64,000 bases of DNA, from positions 17,200,491 to 17,264,490 of the forward strand of contig OY720345.1 of NCBI GenBank assembly GCA_963082975.1, given 5' to 3'. This DNA is from Labia minor (Eukaryota; Arthropoda; Insecta; Dermaptera; Spongiphoridae). The translations under genes were made by a program, and so were the position numbers. This document shows positions 1 to 10,676 of this stretch, piece by piece; positions within the stretch are counted from its first letter, which is position 1, and each line of letters opens with the position of its first letter. Below the pieces are notes generated by a model that worked only from the letters and a program-made list of their open reading frames with translations, ran no database searches and was not told the DNA's origin.

Positions 1-45
1 ATATATATATATATACAATTTTTACTCGTATAAGAAGATAAGATT

Positions 46-208
46 TATTTATACAAGTCTAAAAAATATATTTAATGATTCTTTCTTTTTATTAATCTAT
101 CATTGTAAATAAAAGAGAAACTATAAAAATACTTAATTCTTAGAGGAGAAAAGCATTTTAAATTTAATTTAATTATATTTAAATTGTAATTTACTACTTC
201 TTACAGGT
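46..208 (+). pseudogene. Decayed zinc-finger gene tail (copy 1)
   Basis: An AT-rich stretch ends in a recognisable finger skeleton: AGGAGAAAAGCATTTT, then ATTTAAATTG and TTACTACTTCTTACAGGT, corresponding to the linker, helix and HTG of the family. The preceding bases from 46 match 9385-9540. No open frame survives. It is an old paralogue remnant. Confidence 0.5.
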
Positions 209-841
209 CAACAGATTTTGGAAAAAAAATATGTCAGTGTTTGAAAAAATAATGATTTTTATTGCCCACTTTCTAGACACATTTCAAGTTAGGACTAACA
301 ATAATTGCATTTATTTTTAAAAAAAAGCCGTCCGTTGGTAGACGAGCTGTAGAAATTTTTTATAATTTGTTTGAATTTCATTCAAGATATGTAAATATGT
401 TAAAAAATTAAATAGTGGGTAGAAAACGTCATCTGTCAACTTGGGGTAAATTTGCCCACAAAAATCTGTTTCCTACTAAAACGGCTTCTTATTTTTAAAC
501 TTGGCCACAGTTCATTCATAATTCTCCAAAAAACGCTTATGAACTATTTTTTAAAACTGGGCAAAGTCACTCCGGTTGATTATATATGTAAAAATAATGA
601 TTGGTTTTTTATTTATCATATATTATATTAATCGATTATATTAAAAAATATATCCCTAAACAAACACTACACAGGTTTCGTGAAATTTTCGAAATATCAC
701 TGAATAAAATTATTGATTTTGTAAAAGAAAAAGATTGTATTTGATTTTTCCTAATAAAGATTAGTAAATATCTGTAACACGTTATAAATATGGCGCCCGA
801 ACTTAAAAAAATTCTGAATGTGGAGCTAAAGGATGTATAGA

Positions 842-950
842 CCGGTCAAAGAGGTTTTGGATTTTGTCCAATGTGAAAAAGGCAAAATTTGGTTCCATTA
901 CGAATGTGTTGATTACAAAGGTGAAGAGATTTACATTTAGGACAAATGTA
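842..950 (+). pseudogene. PHD-finger remnant
   Basis: One frame reads DFVQCEKGKIWFHYEC, then VDYKGEE and, past an in-frame TAG, DKC. The W-F-H-x2-C and final CxxC-like spacing match the second half of a PHD finger. The first cysteines are lost and no long frame survives. It could come from a host gene or from a retroelement ORF1 with a PHD finger. Confidence 0.4.
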
Positions 951-1182
951 TGAAAATGAAGGATGGGATGATGACAGCAGTTAAAGACAATTCAGATGTA
1001 ATAAAATAAATGGCGAATTATCAAGGTGAGTCCAATGAAGGAAGGGAGAAGGAAAATTATATTTATGAAAAACTGGGAAAAACCCTGTTTCATTCAGTAA
1101 GGACACTTATAATTTATTTGTAATTTTTTTAAAATAATGAAAATAAATAGCCTATATTTTTCATGAGAATAGTTTAATATTA

Positions 1183-1222
<40 letters not shown>

Positions 1223-1288
1223 TCTCTAATTTAAATAAAAATTGATTATCCCTCTTATAGTCTGTGAATTGAGCTTTGCGACCATTTG
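951..1288 (+). promoter_or_regulatory. ZNF-1 5' region (distal half) with a TA repeat
   Basis: The stretch 1125-1283 matches 28675-28780 upstream of ZNF-2 (TTTCATGAGAATAGTT, then TTGATTATCCC). A (TA)n tract of about 34 bp at 1186-1219 is present only here. It ends at the BEL insertion site. No gene was seen in 951-1125. Confidence 0.45.
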
Positions 1289-1516
1289 TGTCGGATAAAA
1301 ATTAGGTTCAAGGGAAACAATGGGATCTGATTAGGTGTTATGTATATTTAAATGAAGAATAGCGATTAAGATAATTAAATAAGATAATAATTAAATATTA
1401 TAATAGTATATTTTGAAATGATAAAAAAAATTACACTCGAATACAAAAAAGTAGAGAAGGCTCAATGAGGTAGGTAAAATAAGATAGAACATTTTATGTC
1501 AAAAAATTATCTGACA
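1289..1516 (-). repeat. BEL/Pao LTR (element 3' LTR)
   Basis: A 228-bp LTR paired with 6816-7043. Between it and the polyprotein lies a perfect stem, GAGTATTG to CAATACTC (1529-1550). Confidence 0.92.
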
Positions 1517-1554
1517 TACTCCCACCTTGAGTATTGTATGTTCAATACTCAACA

Positions 1555-4500
1555 TCATTCATTAAATCTTGAGGGAATTTTAATCACTCTTCCAGTTCTT
1601 GTCTTCTTCACCTCTTGCTGAAAGGTTACATCTTGAACTTTCGTAAGAGATGATTCTTCTTTAGCATCTTCACAGCGCGGCGGCATCTCCAAAGGATAGA
1701 CCCGCTGAATAGGTCGGCAAAGCATACCTTCAGCAGTCTTCAAATAGACAACGCGGACCTTCTGGTCAGGTCCTTTCACCAACTCCTTGACTATTGCTAA
1801 TGGCCAGTTAATCCTTTTGCGGTCATCGCTTCCGACGAATATAAGATCACCGACTTTAAGATCAGCATCCTTCTCGGTACCATTAGCCGACATTATAAGT
1901 TGTCCAAGATATTCAATACGAAATCTTTGTCGAAGTTCTTGTTTTAATTGGTGTCTATATTTTATTCTCTTTTTCAAACTTTGAGAATCGATTTTGTCAA
2001 AGTCAGGAACTCCACCCTCATCAATTTCTTGAATAAACATTTGAGGAGTGATGGGAAGTGGATCATTATTGTCATCAGACATGAATGTTATGGGACGGGC
2101 ATTTATGTAAGACTCACAGTCACACACTATGGTATATAATTCTTCGTCTTCTAGAGAAGCTCTTCCAAGAATTTTCTTTAAAATATTTTTCAACACACCA
2201 ATTAATCTCTCCCAAAATCCGCCCCACCAAGATCCAGTAGGGGGGTTGAATCTCCATTCGATTTGTAATTGAGAACTATAGTCCGAAATTCTTGTCCAAT
2301 CAATTTTTTGCAGTAAATTATAAGTTCCTCGAAAATTGGTCCCGTTGTCACTGTAAACTATAGATGGACGTCCTCTTCGAGCTATGAATCGCCTGAACGC
2401 CATAATAAATTTTTCAGTGGATAACGAGGAGACAAGATCTAAATGAACAGCGCGGTACACTGCACATGTGAAAATACAGACCCACACTTTAGTCTGATTC
2501 TTCAGAAACAAAGGACCGGCAAAATCTATACCGATTACTTCAAAAACTCGAGCGTCTCTCACTCGGTTTTCAGGTAGTGCGGGAGACTCGACTTCTAACG
2601 CTTTTTTGGCGAATCGTTGACATAGAATACATGTGCTGACTACTCGCCTTACAGTTTGTCGGCAGCGCAGGATCCAAAACTTTTCTCGGAGCAAATTCAT
2701 AAGACTCTGTCCCATCATATGACCATTTTTCTGATGATAAAGTATTATAAGTCGATTTATCAATACATGTTTAGAAGGAAGGATAATAGGCGCACGGAAA
2801 GCTTCGGTGTCCTTCCTGTTCCATATTTTCGTTTTCAAACGAATCAAACCATGTTCGTCTACGAACACATTTAATTTCTTTAATTTAACGTCTTCTATTC
2901 CTTGGAACGACTCTTTTTGAACGAGCCTCAAAAGAGTCAATTCAGCTCTTCTTAATTCTTCAGGTATTAAAATTTTAGAATTAGATTGCTCAGTTCGGTG
3001 AAATTTATTTGCAATAAATCTGAGCATCCAAGCCACCATTCTAATTATTCTAGAATAGTTCGAGAAATAACGAATTAACGAATGGATTAAATCATCATCC
3101 GTTACCCTTAGATTATTAAATATAATTTTCTTTTTCTCACGAATTATTTCTTCTTCGTCAAAAAGAGCATCGCTTGTTGGCCACTGCTCTCGCGGTAATC
3201 TCAACCATGTAGGTCCCTCCCACCATTTGGACTGAACCAGAGCAAGTGGTGAACAACCACGGCTTCCTATATCCGCAGGATTTAAAAAACCAGGGACATG
3301 GAACCAACAATTCTTCTTTGAGAGTTTTCGTATTTCTTCAACTCTGTTCCAAACAAATACCCCCCACGGTTCTTCTCGTCTTATCCACGCTAAGACAGTG
3401 GTGGAATCAGTCCAATAAAAGGCTGGTATATCACCCAACTCTTTTAATATATTACGAGCTAAACGGGCTGCGATCGTAGCTCCCAACAGTTCCAATCTAG
3501 GAATGGTGTTCTTCTTCAAGGGAGCTACTCTCGATTTAGCTTCGATAAAATGAACATTGACCATATCTCCATAGTCAATTCGAAGATAACAAACAGTTGC
3601 ATATGCTAATTGGCTAGCGTCGCAAAATACGTGTAATGAACACGTCGAATTTTCCTCGTCGAATTCAATATATCGAGGTAAATAGATTTGCTTAAGAAAA
3701 TGAACTTCTTGAAGCCATCTTTCAAAACGTTTTCTTATTTCTTCTGCAACTTCACTATCCCAATCTTGTCCTGAGACCCAGGTCTCTTGTATAAGTAATT
3801 TTGGTATGAGTGTTGCAGGGGAAAACAGTCCCAACACGTCAAAAATTTGTTGGGTTATGGATAATAATGTTCTTCGAGTTACATTTTCTAAATTTACGTT
3901 TTCGCATGAAGGAATTTTGTTTCTTAATAAATCATTCTGCCTGTCCCAAGATAGACCAAGCAAAGGAGTATCAGTAGGAGACTGCAAAGTGGGATCAGTG
4001 TACTCCCACCCTCGCAGTTCAAATTGAGCCATCGAGAACAAGAATGTAGCTTCTTTTATAAATTTTGTCAAGTCTTCGTAATTTTTAAGACTTGCCACGC
4101 AATTGTCTACATAAAAGCTTTTCCTTAGAGTTTCAATGGTGCTTAGTGAATAAGGCTTGTCTTGGATTTTTAATGAACCTTCACATCGATCAATATGATG
4201 GCGTATAACCGCCTCTAATAGAAAAGGACTGCTAGAGACACCAAACACAACTCGTCTATGTCGAAAAATCTTCCAACTTCCATCTTTGTTGATCCATAGA
4301 AATCTTAGAAAATTTCTATCTTCTTCATGTACAAGTATTTGTAAGAAAGCCTTTTTAATATCGGCTATTACACCTATTTTCTTTTGTCTCATTCTGAGGA
4401 GAATATTGGGAATAAGCTCGATTAAATTAGTACCCTTTTCCAAACATTGATTTAATGATGGTCTACCTTTTATTGAAGCTGAAGCATCGAACACTGGTCG

Positions 4501-6804
4501 AATTCTGGTAGTACCTTCGTTTTTAATTACCGGTCTATGAGGAAGATAATGACCTTCATCCCATTGAGAAAAAGGGATTTCTTCGATGATTCCTTCATTT
4601 TGCCATTCGGAAAAAACATCTTCATAACTTTGAATCAGTTGTTCCGATCTAAGTTTTTTAAGAGTCCCCTCAAGTCTCGTTTTTGCTAACTCGAAATTTC
4701 TTGAGATGGGGGGATGATCTTTAGACCATGGGAGTCTTATTTGATAACGGCCATCTTGTTGAACGCTCACCGTTTCATTGAAATATTTTTCCGCTTCGTC
4801 TTGCTTTTCCTTTTTGGTTTGTGTGAGACCAGGATCCTCAATGCCCAAAGTTTCCAGGTTCCACAGCTCATTTGGATCGAAATCCATCGAAAACAATGAA
4901 ATATTCATGTAATTCGTTTCATCATTCTTCGTCCTTCCCATCAGGGTCCACCCGAACAACGTTTCGAGAGCAACTAATCCACAATCCAAGACTTCTTTTC
5001 GTCCGGAAAACAGTTGTCCTGCTACATCGGAGCCGATTAGTATGTCAATAGGTGAATTTGGGACATCTGATAAAATTATTCCTTTTTTCTTCAGTTCTTC
5101 TTTCCACGGACCGTCAGCACAAGGCACTGAAGGACATAATTTTTCTACATCCAAGACTTCGATTTTACAAGATTGATAATTATTAGGATTTTCTATGTGA
5201 ATGATGTATCGAGTATGAGTTTGAGGCTTTGTACAAATACCACCAAATAGCGCATGTACAATTTGTTCTTTGCCTAGAGAATCGAATTTCATAAAGGAGA
5301 CAAGTCGTTTTGTTATATACGAGCGCTGAGAACCCGTGTCGATTAATAATCTTGAATCACATTTTTTGTTTCCATTTCTAAGAACAACTTTTAAAGATTG
5401 CATATATACTTGGCCTTGATTGAAGTTTGCACTGGAAATGGTCTTTTCAGGTTCGCAATTTTCATTCTTTTTCCTTTCTGGACACATAATGGGTTGATGT
5501 CTTTTGTTGCAGATTATACAACTAACCATTGTTTTACAATTGTTATGAGTGTGTCCTCTTTTTAAACAAATAAAACAACATCCGTTGTCTCTAAGTGACT
5601 TTTTAAGAACTTCTAATTCTAACGTGCGAGCCTTGAAACAGTTTTCATTTGCATGATGTCCTCCACAAAATACACATTTCAGTTTAACAGGGTTTTTTAT
5701 ATCTACTAAAGACGCAGCTGTAGGAATTTTCTCATTGAAATTATTTGGTTTTCGTTTAATGTCTGTTCCTTCACTCTTCTGGAATGAGGATCGAGCTAAG
5801 TTGAGGCGTTCTTCGCACTCAACTTCTTTACGAAGATGTTTTAATAAGTCATCCAGATGAGATAGACTTTCTGTTTTTTCGTCATTATCACTTCCAGACG
5901 TAATCGATGCTTTCTGTCTTTCCCATAGTCGTAAAATATTATCAGGGAGTGCAGATTCGATAAGAGGAAATAGCATACATGAGTATTTGTCAGCCGTAAC
6001 CCCGAGACTCTCGAGAGCTCTAACTTGTGTCTCAATTTTATCATAAAGAGATCGTAAAGACAATTTTTTTGTATTAACGTTTTGGTCTAAAACTAATTTT
6101 AGAAGTTCACGAACATACAATTCGATTAGAAGTTCGTCTCTTCCAAAACGTTTCTTCATTTGTTTTATGACTTTTTTGTAATTATTTGCTGAGGGCGGAA
6201 AACTTTCAACTAATTCCCGGGCTGGGGATTTTTCTAATGTGGACTGAATCAAGTATTGAAACTTGTCCTCATCATCTAAAGAATTATCCTCGTGGATTTT
6301 ATTAAATTGTGCCCAAAAGCAAATCCAGTTTTTTAAATTGCCGTCGAATTTATATAATTGTAATTTTGGTAATTTATAAGTCCGATTTTTTGATTTAACT
6401 GAAGAAGATCGGGTATAACTGGATTCGTCAGATGAATTATTATTAATTTTCATTCGTTCGTAAAGAGTATTTATTTCGATCCATCTGTCTTTATATTCTA
6501 AGGCCGAATCAAGTTCATTATCTATTTCATCTTGATCTTGTATTGCAAAATATAATAATTCACTTACTTGTTGTTCGTTATGAGACAAACTGGTATACCT
6601 GTCTAGGAGTTTGTTGTATTCTATTTCGATTATATCGTCTGTAGTGTCTTTACATTTTAATATGGATTTCATCTTATTGTAACAGGTTGTGAAGAGCCGT
6701 CTCAGTCGACTTCTTTCGCTTTTGAGCCGTTTAAACTTGAGTTCTATATCCTCCATTTTCGTTTCACTCTTCTCAGACGCCATCGAAAAATTATTTCCCC
6801 ACAA
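1555..6804 (-). CDS. BEL/Pao gag-pol polyprotein
   Basis: One open frame of up to 1749 codons; the likelier start is the methionine eight codons in (MASEKSE), since the first overlaps the primer-binding site. Domains in order are: a DUF1759-type gag (about residues 145-240, LPKLQLYKFDGNLKNW); zinc knuckles (CVFCGGHHANENC, CCFICLKRGHTHNNC); an aspartic protease with DTGSQRSYI; reverse transcriptase with YVDN; an RNase H region with WTDSTTV; an HHCC integrase zinc domain; an integrase core with SDNGTNF and GGFWERLIG; and a C-terminal DUF5641-type tail. Order and length are normal for BEL/Pao. Confidence 0.93.
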   Translation of the reverse strand: MWGNNFSMASEKSETKMEDIELKFKRLKSERSRLRRLFTTCYNKMKSILKCKDTTDDIIEIEYNKLLDRYTSLSHNEQQVSELLYFAIQDQDEIDNELDSALEYKDRWIEINTLYERMKINNNSSDESSYTRSSSVKSKNRTYKLPKLQLYKFDGNLKNWICFWAQFNKIHEDNSLDDEDKFQYLIQSTLEKSPARELVESFPPSANNYKKVIKQMKKRFGRDELLIELYVRELLKLVLDQNVNTKKLSLRSLYDKIETQVRALESLGVTADKYSCMLFPLIESALPDNILRLWERQKASITSGSDNDEKTESLSHLDDLLKHLRKEVECEERLNLARSSFQKSEGTDIKRKPNNFNEKIPTAASLVDIKNPVKLKCVFCGGHHANENCFKARTLELEVLKKSLRDNGCCFICLKRGHTHNNCKTMVSCIICNKRHQPIMCPERKKNENCEPEKTISSANFNQGQVYMQSLKVVLRNGNKKCDSRLLIDTGSQRSYITKRLVSFMKFDSLGKEQIVHALFGGICTKPQTHTRYIIHIENPNNYQSCKIEVLDVEKLCPSVPCADGPWKEELKKKGIILSDVPNSPIDILIGSDVAGQLFSGRKEVLDCGLVALETLFGWTLMGRTKNDETNYMNISLFSMDFDPNELWNLETLGIEDPGLTQTKKEKQDEAEKYFNETVSVQQDGRYQIRLPWSKDHPPISRNFELAKTRLEGTLKKLRSEQLIQSYEDVFSEWQNEGIIEEIPFSQWDEGHYLPHRPVIKNEGTTRIRPVFDASASIKGRPSLNQCLEKGTNLIELIPNILLRMRQKKIGVIADIKKAFLQILVHEEDRNFLRFLWINKDGSWKIFRHRRVVFGVSSSPFLLEAVIRHHIDRCEGSLKIQDKPYSLSTIETLRKSFYVDNCVASLKNYEDLTKFIKEATFLFSMAQFELRGWEYTDPTLQSPTDTPLLGLSWDRQNDLLRNKIPSCENVNLENVTRRTLLSITQQIFDVLGLFSPATLIPKLLIQETWVSGQDWDSEVAEEIRKRFERWLQEVHFLKQIYLPRYIEFDEENSTCSLHVFCDASQLAYATVCYLRIDYGDMVNVHFIEAKSRVAPLKKNTIPRLELLGATIAARLARNILKELGDIPAFYWTDSTTVLAWIRREEPWGVFVWNRVEEIRKLSKKNCWFHVPGFLNPADIGSRGCSPLALVQSKWWEGPTWLRLPREQWPTSDALFDEEEIIREKKKIIFNNLRVTDDDLIHSLIRYFSNYSRIIRMVAWMLRFIANKFHRTEQSNSKILIPEELRRAELTLLRLVQKESFQGIEDVKLKKLNVFVDEHGLIRLKTKIWNRKDTEAFRAPIILPSKHVLINRLIILYHQKNGHMMGQSLMNLLREKFWILRCRQTVRRVVSTCILCQRFAKKALEVESPALPENRVRDARVFEVIGIDFAGPLFLKNQTKVWVCIFTCAVYRAVHLDLVSSLSTEKFIMAFRRFIARRGRPSIVYSDNGTNFRGTYNLLQKIDWTRISDYSSQLQIEWRFNPPTGSWWGGFWERLIGVLKNILKKILGRASLEDEELYTIVCDCESYINARPITFMSDDNNDPLPITPQMFIQEIDEGGVPDFDKIDSQSLKKRIKYRHQLKQELRQRFRIEYLGQLIMSANGTEKDADLKVGDLIFVGSDDRKRINWPLAIVKELVKGPDQKVRVVYLKTAEGMLCRPIQRVYPLEMPPRCEDAKEESSLTKVQDVTFQQEVKKTRTGRVIKIPSRFNE

Positions 6805-6815
6805 GGGATGCCAAA

Positions 6816-7043
6816 TGTCGGATAAAAATTAGGTTCAAGGGAAACAATGGGATCTGATTAGGTGTTATGTATATTTAAATGAAGAATAGAGATTAAGATA
6901 ATTAAATAAGATAATAATTAAATATTATAATAGTATATTTTGAAATGATAAAAAAAATTACACTCGAATACAAAAAAGTAGAGAAGGCTCAATGAGGTAG
7001 GTAAAATAAGATAGAACATTTTATGTCAAAAAATTATCTGACA
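6816..7043 (-). repeat. BEL/Pao LTR (element 5' LTR)
   Basis: A 228-bp copy of 1289-1516, with about one difference. It is followed by the target duplication ATTTG and then ZNF-1 5' sequence. Confidence 0.92.
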
Positions 7044-7048
7044 ATTTG

Positions 7049-7344
7049 CGACAACTACTTGATATCACACAATATCACAGAAGCACAGCGGCGAAGGTGA
7101 AGGTGCCCTCTACTGCCGAAATCAATAGTGAAGGTCTATGAATAAAACATTAAAAAATGTCTGTCAATTTGATCCAATTTGATCTATATGTAATGTCAAT
7201 GTTCAAAAAATAATCATTTTTATCTCGAAAACTAGATATTTGCCCCTATATTGCCTAAGGAAAAAGTTTCTTCGAATTAATCAAGGAATTCACGGGTAAA
7301 GTTTCATCAACACCCATGAACCTTCCCGTTTTGAATAATTAAAA
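7049..7344 (+). promoter_or_regulatory. ZNF-1 5' region (proximal half)
   Basis: It matches 28750-29086 upstream of ZNF-2 over most of its length, including a GC-richer core GTGCCCTCTACTGCCGAAAT near 7105-7124, then CCTATATTGCCTAAGG and CCATGAA just before the start codon. Conservation between paralogues in otherwise fast-changing DNA suggests promoter or 5' UTR. The distal half (about 1125-1283) is now 5.8 kb away, beyond the BEL insertion. Confidence 0.55.
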
Positions 7345-8644
7345 ATGGATCTTTATTCAGAAGACAGAAAATATCCAATATATATAGGTAATTTTTATTT
7401 CTATGTTTTTTCATCTAAAGTAATGTTAAATGTCACTAAAATTATTTTGTAATATTATTTATAATGATAAAATAGATAGATATATAAAAATATAATGATT
7501 TGAAATAACGAAAACAATTCTTTTTTTAGGTCCTCTATATTCTTGTATATATTGTCAAACCAATTTTATAAGTGAGGGGTTTTTATCTAAACATGTAAAA
7601 AAATGTTTTCATAAAAAAATATTTTCAATTTTAAAAAATGATGTAAAATTCAAAAAGGATACAGAGAAATATTTAGACGAAAAATTTGAACAAGATACTG
7701 ATTCAAACTTTAAAGAAGTCAGGCATTTTCAATGTAGTAATTTTAATAAGAAGATTAATCATATATCTCATTTAACTCCCCATTTATTAAATTTTACAGG
7801 TGAAAAGCATTTAGAATGTAATTATTGTAAAAAGAAATTTACTCGAAAATCATTTTTAGATAAACATTTATTAATTCATACAGGAGAAAAACCTTTTGAA
7901 TGTAATTATTGTAAAAAGAAATTTAATCAAAAATCAACTTTAAATACTCATTTAAAAATTCATACAGGAGAAAAACCTTTTGAATGTAATTATTGTAAAA
8001 AGAAATTTAGTCGGAAATCTCATTTAAGTGCACATTTAAAAATTCATACAGGTGAAAAGCCTTTTGAATGTATTTATTGTAAAAAAAAATTTAATCTAAA
8101 ATCACATTTAAATAGTCATTTACTAATTCATACAGGTGAAAAGCCTTTTGAATGTAATTATTGTAAAAAGAAATTTAATCAAAATTCTTCTTTAAAAACA
8201 CACATATTAATTCATACAGGTGAAACGCCTTTTGAATGTAATTATTGTGAAAAGAAATTTAAACAAAAATCACATTTAAATGATCATTTACTAAATCATA
8301 CAGGTGAAAAACCTTTTGAATGTAATTATTGTAAAAAGAAATTTAATCTGAAATCACATTTAAATTCTCATTTATTAATTCATACAGGTGAAAAGCCTTT
8401 TGAATGTAATTATTGTAAAAAGAAATTTAAACAAAAATCACATTTAAATAAACATTTACTAATTCATACAGGTGAAAAACCTTTTGAATGTAATTATTGT
8501 AAAAAGAAATTCAATCAAATATCACATTTAAATAAACATTTATTAATTCATACTGTTGAAAATCCATTTGAATGTAATTATTGTAAAAAGAAATTTAAAC
8601 AAAAATCACATTTCAATGATCATTTATTAATACATACTGTTTGA
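7345..8644 (+). CDS. C2H2 zinc-finger protein ZNF-1, two exons, 385 aa
   Basis: This is a probable nuclear DNA-binding protein with ten canonical C2H2 fingers. Exon 1 is 7345-7387 and encodes MDLYSEDRKYPIYI. The intron 7388-7529 starts GT, ends in a T-tract plus AG, and is phase 1. Exon 2 is 7530-8644. The joined length is 1158 nt, an exact multiple of three, and the frame is open to a TGA. Exon 2 has no usable in-frame ATG, so the start must come from exon 1, whose ATG has the same context and leader as four paralogues. After the leader comes an atypical C2H2 finger (CIYCQTNF, then H and C-F-H), a lysine-rich linker and a degenerate finger (FQCSNFNKK). The ten fingers have TGEKPFEC linkers. 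Unlike its paralogues it ends in a private HTV-stop. No KRAB, ZAD, BTB or SCAN domain is visible. The function is inferred from the family; the target is unknown. Confidence 0.85.
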
Positions 8645-8720
8645 GAAATATGCTAATAATGAAAACAAAAGATTTTCTTTCAATATAGATTATATACTTT
8701 ATAGCTAATAAAAATAAAAC

Positions 8721-9330
8721 CTCTGACTTTGTACGTCCTACGCAAGTCGGTTTTATCAATTTGGTGTCCTATGATCAGTAGAACAGTAGAACGGCTTCTA
8801 TCAACCTTTACCTTGATTTTCTTGATCGGAGGCGCTAATTATCAAGTAGCTTTCCCAATTTTGGTTCCGGAGGCTGAGTTGACTCCTTCCTATAGACCCC
8901 AGCTAGAGAAATTCTCTTGCCTGGCCCGGGACTTTGAACACGGGACCACGAGAATGTGACGCATTACTTTATGTCTCATATCATATTATCCATTTTATTT
9001 GGTCCATTAATAAATACATTATTACTAATTATTTATTACATTTAATTAAAAGACGCCTTTGGGTGAGAGGCTAGCCTCGCTGCTTCACATTTACATAGTC
9101 CCGGGTCTGGCAAGGGAATATCTCTAGCTGGGGTCTATGGGACGGAGTCAACCTAGCCTCCGGGATCAACATTGTGGAATAGCTACTTGATAAAAAGTAG
9201 CGCCTCCGATCAAGAAAATCAAGGTAAAGGTTGAGAGGACCCCTTCTAGTGATCATAGGACACCTTATTGATATAACCGACTTGATAGGCGATGTCCTTG
9301 CGTAGGACGTACAAAAGTCAGTTTTTTTTT
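8721..9330. repeat. Fold-back pair of SINE-like repeats
   Basis: The two ends are inverted copies: CTGACTTTGTACGTCCTACG on the left and GCGTAGGACGTACAAAAGTC on the right. Homology continues for about 250 bp in each arm (GATCGGAGGCGC, CAAGGTAAAGGTTGA, GCCTCCGG, CCCAGCTAGAGAAAT). The arms contain a B-box-like CGTGTTCAAAGTCCCGGG (complement) and a GAGGCTAGCCTCGC A-box-like stretch. This suggests two SINEs inserted head to head, or a fold-back element. Confidence 0.55.
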
Positions 9331-9384
9331 CTATTACATTTAAGAATCTTATAATTTATTATTAATGTTAGTTTGTTGATTATT

Positions 9385-9600
9385 TATTTATACAAGTCTA
9401 AAATATGTTTAATGATTCTTTCGTTTTACTAATCTATAATTGTAAATAAATTAGAAACTATAAAAATCCTTGTTTTAATTTTTAAGAAATTTTCTAAAAA
9501 TTCTTATTTAAATTCCTACAGAGGAGAAAAGCATTTTGAATTTAATTTAATCACATTTAAATTGTCATTTACTAATTCAAACAGGTAAAAAGCTTTAGAA
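9385..9600 (+). pseudogene. Decayed zinc-finger gene tail (copy 2)
   Basis: The same arrangement as at 46-208: TTTATTTATACAAGTCTAAA and a following AT-rich block, then GAGGAGAAAAGCATTTTGAA, CACATTTAAATTGTCATTTA and CAAACAGGTAAAAAGC. These are the linker, helix and next linker of a finger with many substitutions. It is a second, separate fossil of the cluster. Confidence 0.5.
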
Positions 9601-10014
9601 ATGAAATTATTTTAAAAAGAAAATTATTAAACATTTATAATGTTTGAAAAAAGGGGATTCATTTTTTGGCATTACTATCTGTGTGAATTCCTTTCAAACG
9701 GTGCTATAGATATATGGAGCGTATAGAGAAATTTTTTAATCTGGTGAATAATATCTATATATTTGAGATTCTATTGATTAGCCTGGAACAACTGCACAAA
9801 TTCACAGCTCAAATTGATAAAATTCATAAGTTTATATTTAAATAAATTTATTCACTTTCTTTAAATAATTTTTAATATAAACAAGAATTATTATTAGAAT
9901 AAAAAAGAAATGTACATATATTTATAATACCATATTTTATTGAATATAATGAAATGATTTTTTTGTAAAATATATTTTTTTTAAATATACATAGTAACTA
10001 TTAATTTATCCATT

Positions 10015-10545
10015 CAGTACCGACCGACGATAGTAAGAGAGGTATTGTTTTCACACCAAATTTCACATGAGGAGATTTTTACATATCTCCGCGAATCATG
10101 CATTTTCTTAATAGAAAAAAGTATTTTTAGCATGATGTCTGTTCGTCCGTCCGTCCGTCCGTATAGCTGTGTACAGCTTGATCGGCTCAACGGGTTTTGA
10201 TAAAATTTGGTATATTTACTTAATGCATCTGTATGATGATGAATTCAACTTTTGGTGGATATCCGGAAACCGGAAGTGGTAGTATTACCGACCGACGATA
10301 GGAAGGTAATGATTGTTTTCACACCAAATTTCACATGAGATTTTTTTTACTTATCTTCACGAATCATGCATTTTATTAAGAGGAAAAAATATTTTTAGCA
10401 TGATGCCTGTCCGTCCGTCCGTCTATCAATAGATGGTATGTGGTGTGTCCGTATAGACGTCTATTGCTTGAACGGCTTAACGGATTTTAAAATTCATCAA
10501 CTTTTGGTGTATATCAGGAAACTGGAAGTGGTAGTTTACAAAGTA
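10015..10545 (+). repeat. Tandem pair of a Helitron-like dispersed repeat
   Basis: Two direct copies (about 10018-10285 and 10288-10530) share ACCGACCGACGATAG, CACACCAAATTTCACATGAG, a CCGTCCGTCCGT run, and a CGGCT(C/T)AACGG block of the type often found at Helitron 5' ends. A related copy lies at 56690-57062 on the minus strand, and its end sequence recurs at 52927. Confidence 0.5.
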
Positions 10546-10676
10546 TTAATTTTATATTCATAGTCGGAAAATACTTCACTTAAAATATAATAGTAATTAA
10601 ACTAAAAATAAAAACCAAGATGATATAATTTAGTAATTTTAATTTGAGTTTTAAAAATATTTTTTTTTATACTTTA

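Larger units (their letters stand above)
1289..7043 (-). mobile_element. BEL/Pao LTR retrotransposon, whole-looking and young
   Basis: Two 228-bp LTRs, 1289-1516 and 6816-7043, start TGTCGG and end CTGACA on the + strand and differ at about one base, so the insertion is recent. A 5-bp target duplication ATTTG flanks it (1284-1288 and 7044-7048). The element reads on the minus strand. A primer-binding site (TGGCATCCCTTGTGGGG) lies just inside the right-hand LTR, and a purine tract (CAAGGTGGGAGTA) lies just inside the left-hand LTR. A single long coding region fills the interior. It looks whole, with no break seen in the coding region. It sits in the 5' region of ZNF-1 in the opposite orientation. 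Confidence 0.93.

Noticed and set aside
7759-8644. CRISPR-like array (regular 84-bp repeats)
   Set aside because: The periodic repeats are coding 28-residue zinc fingers in a eukaryotic gene.
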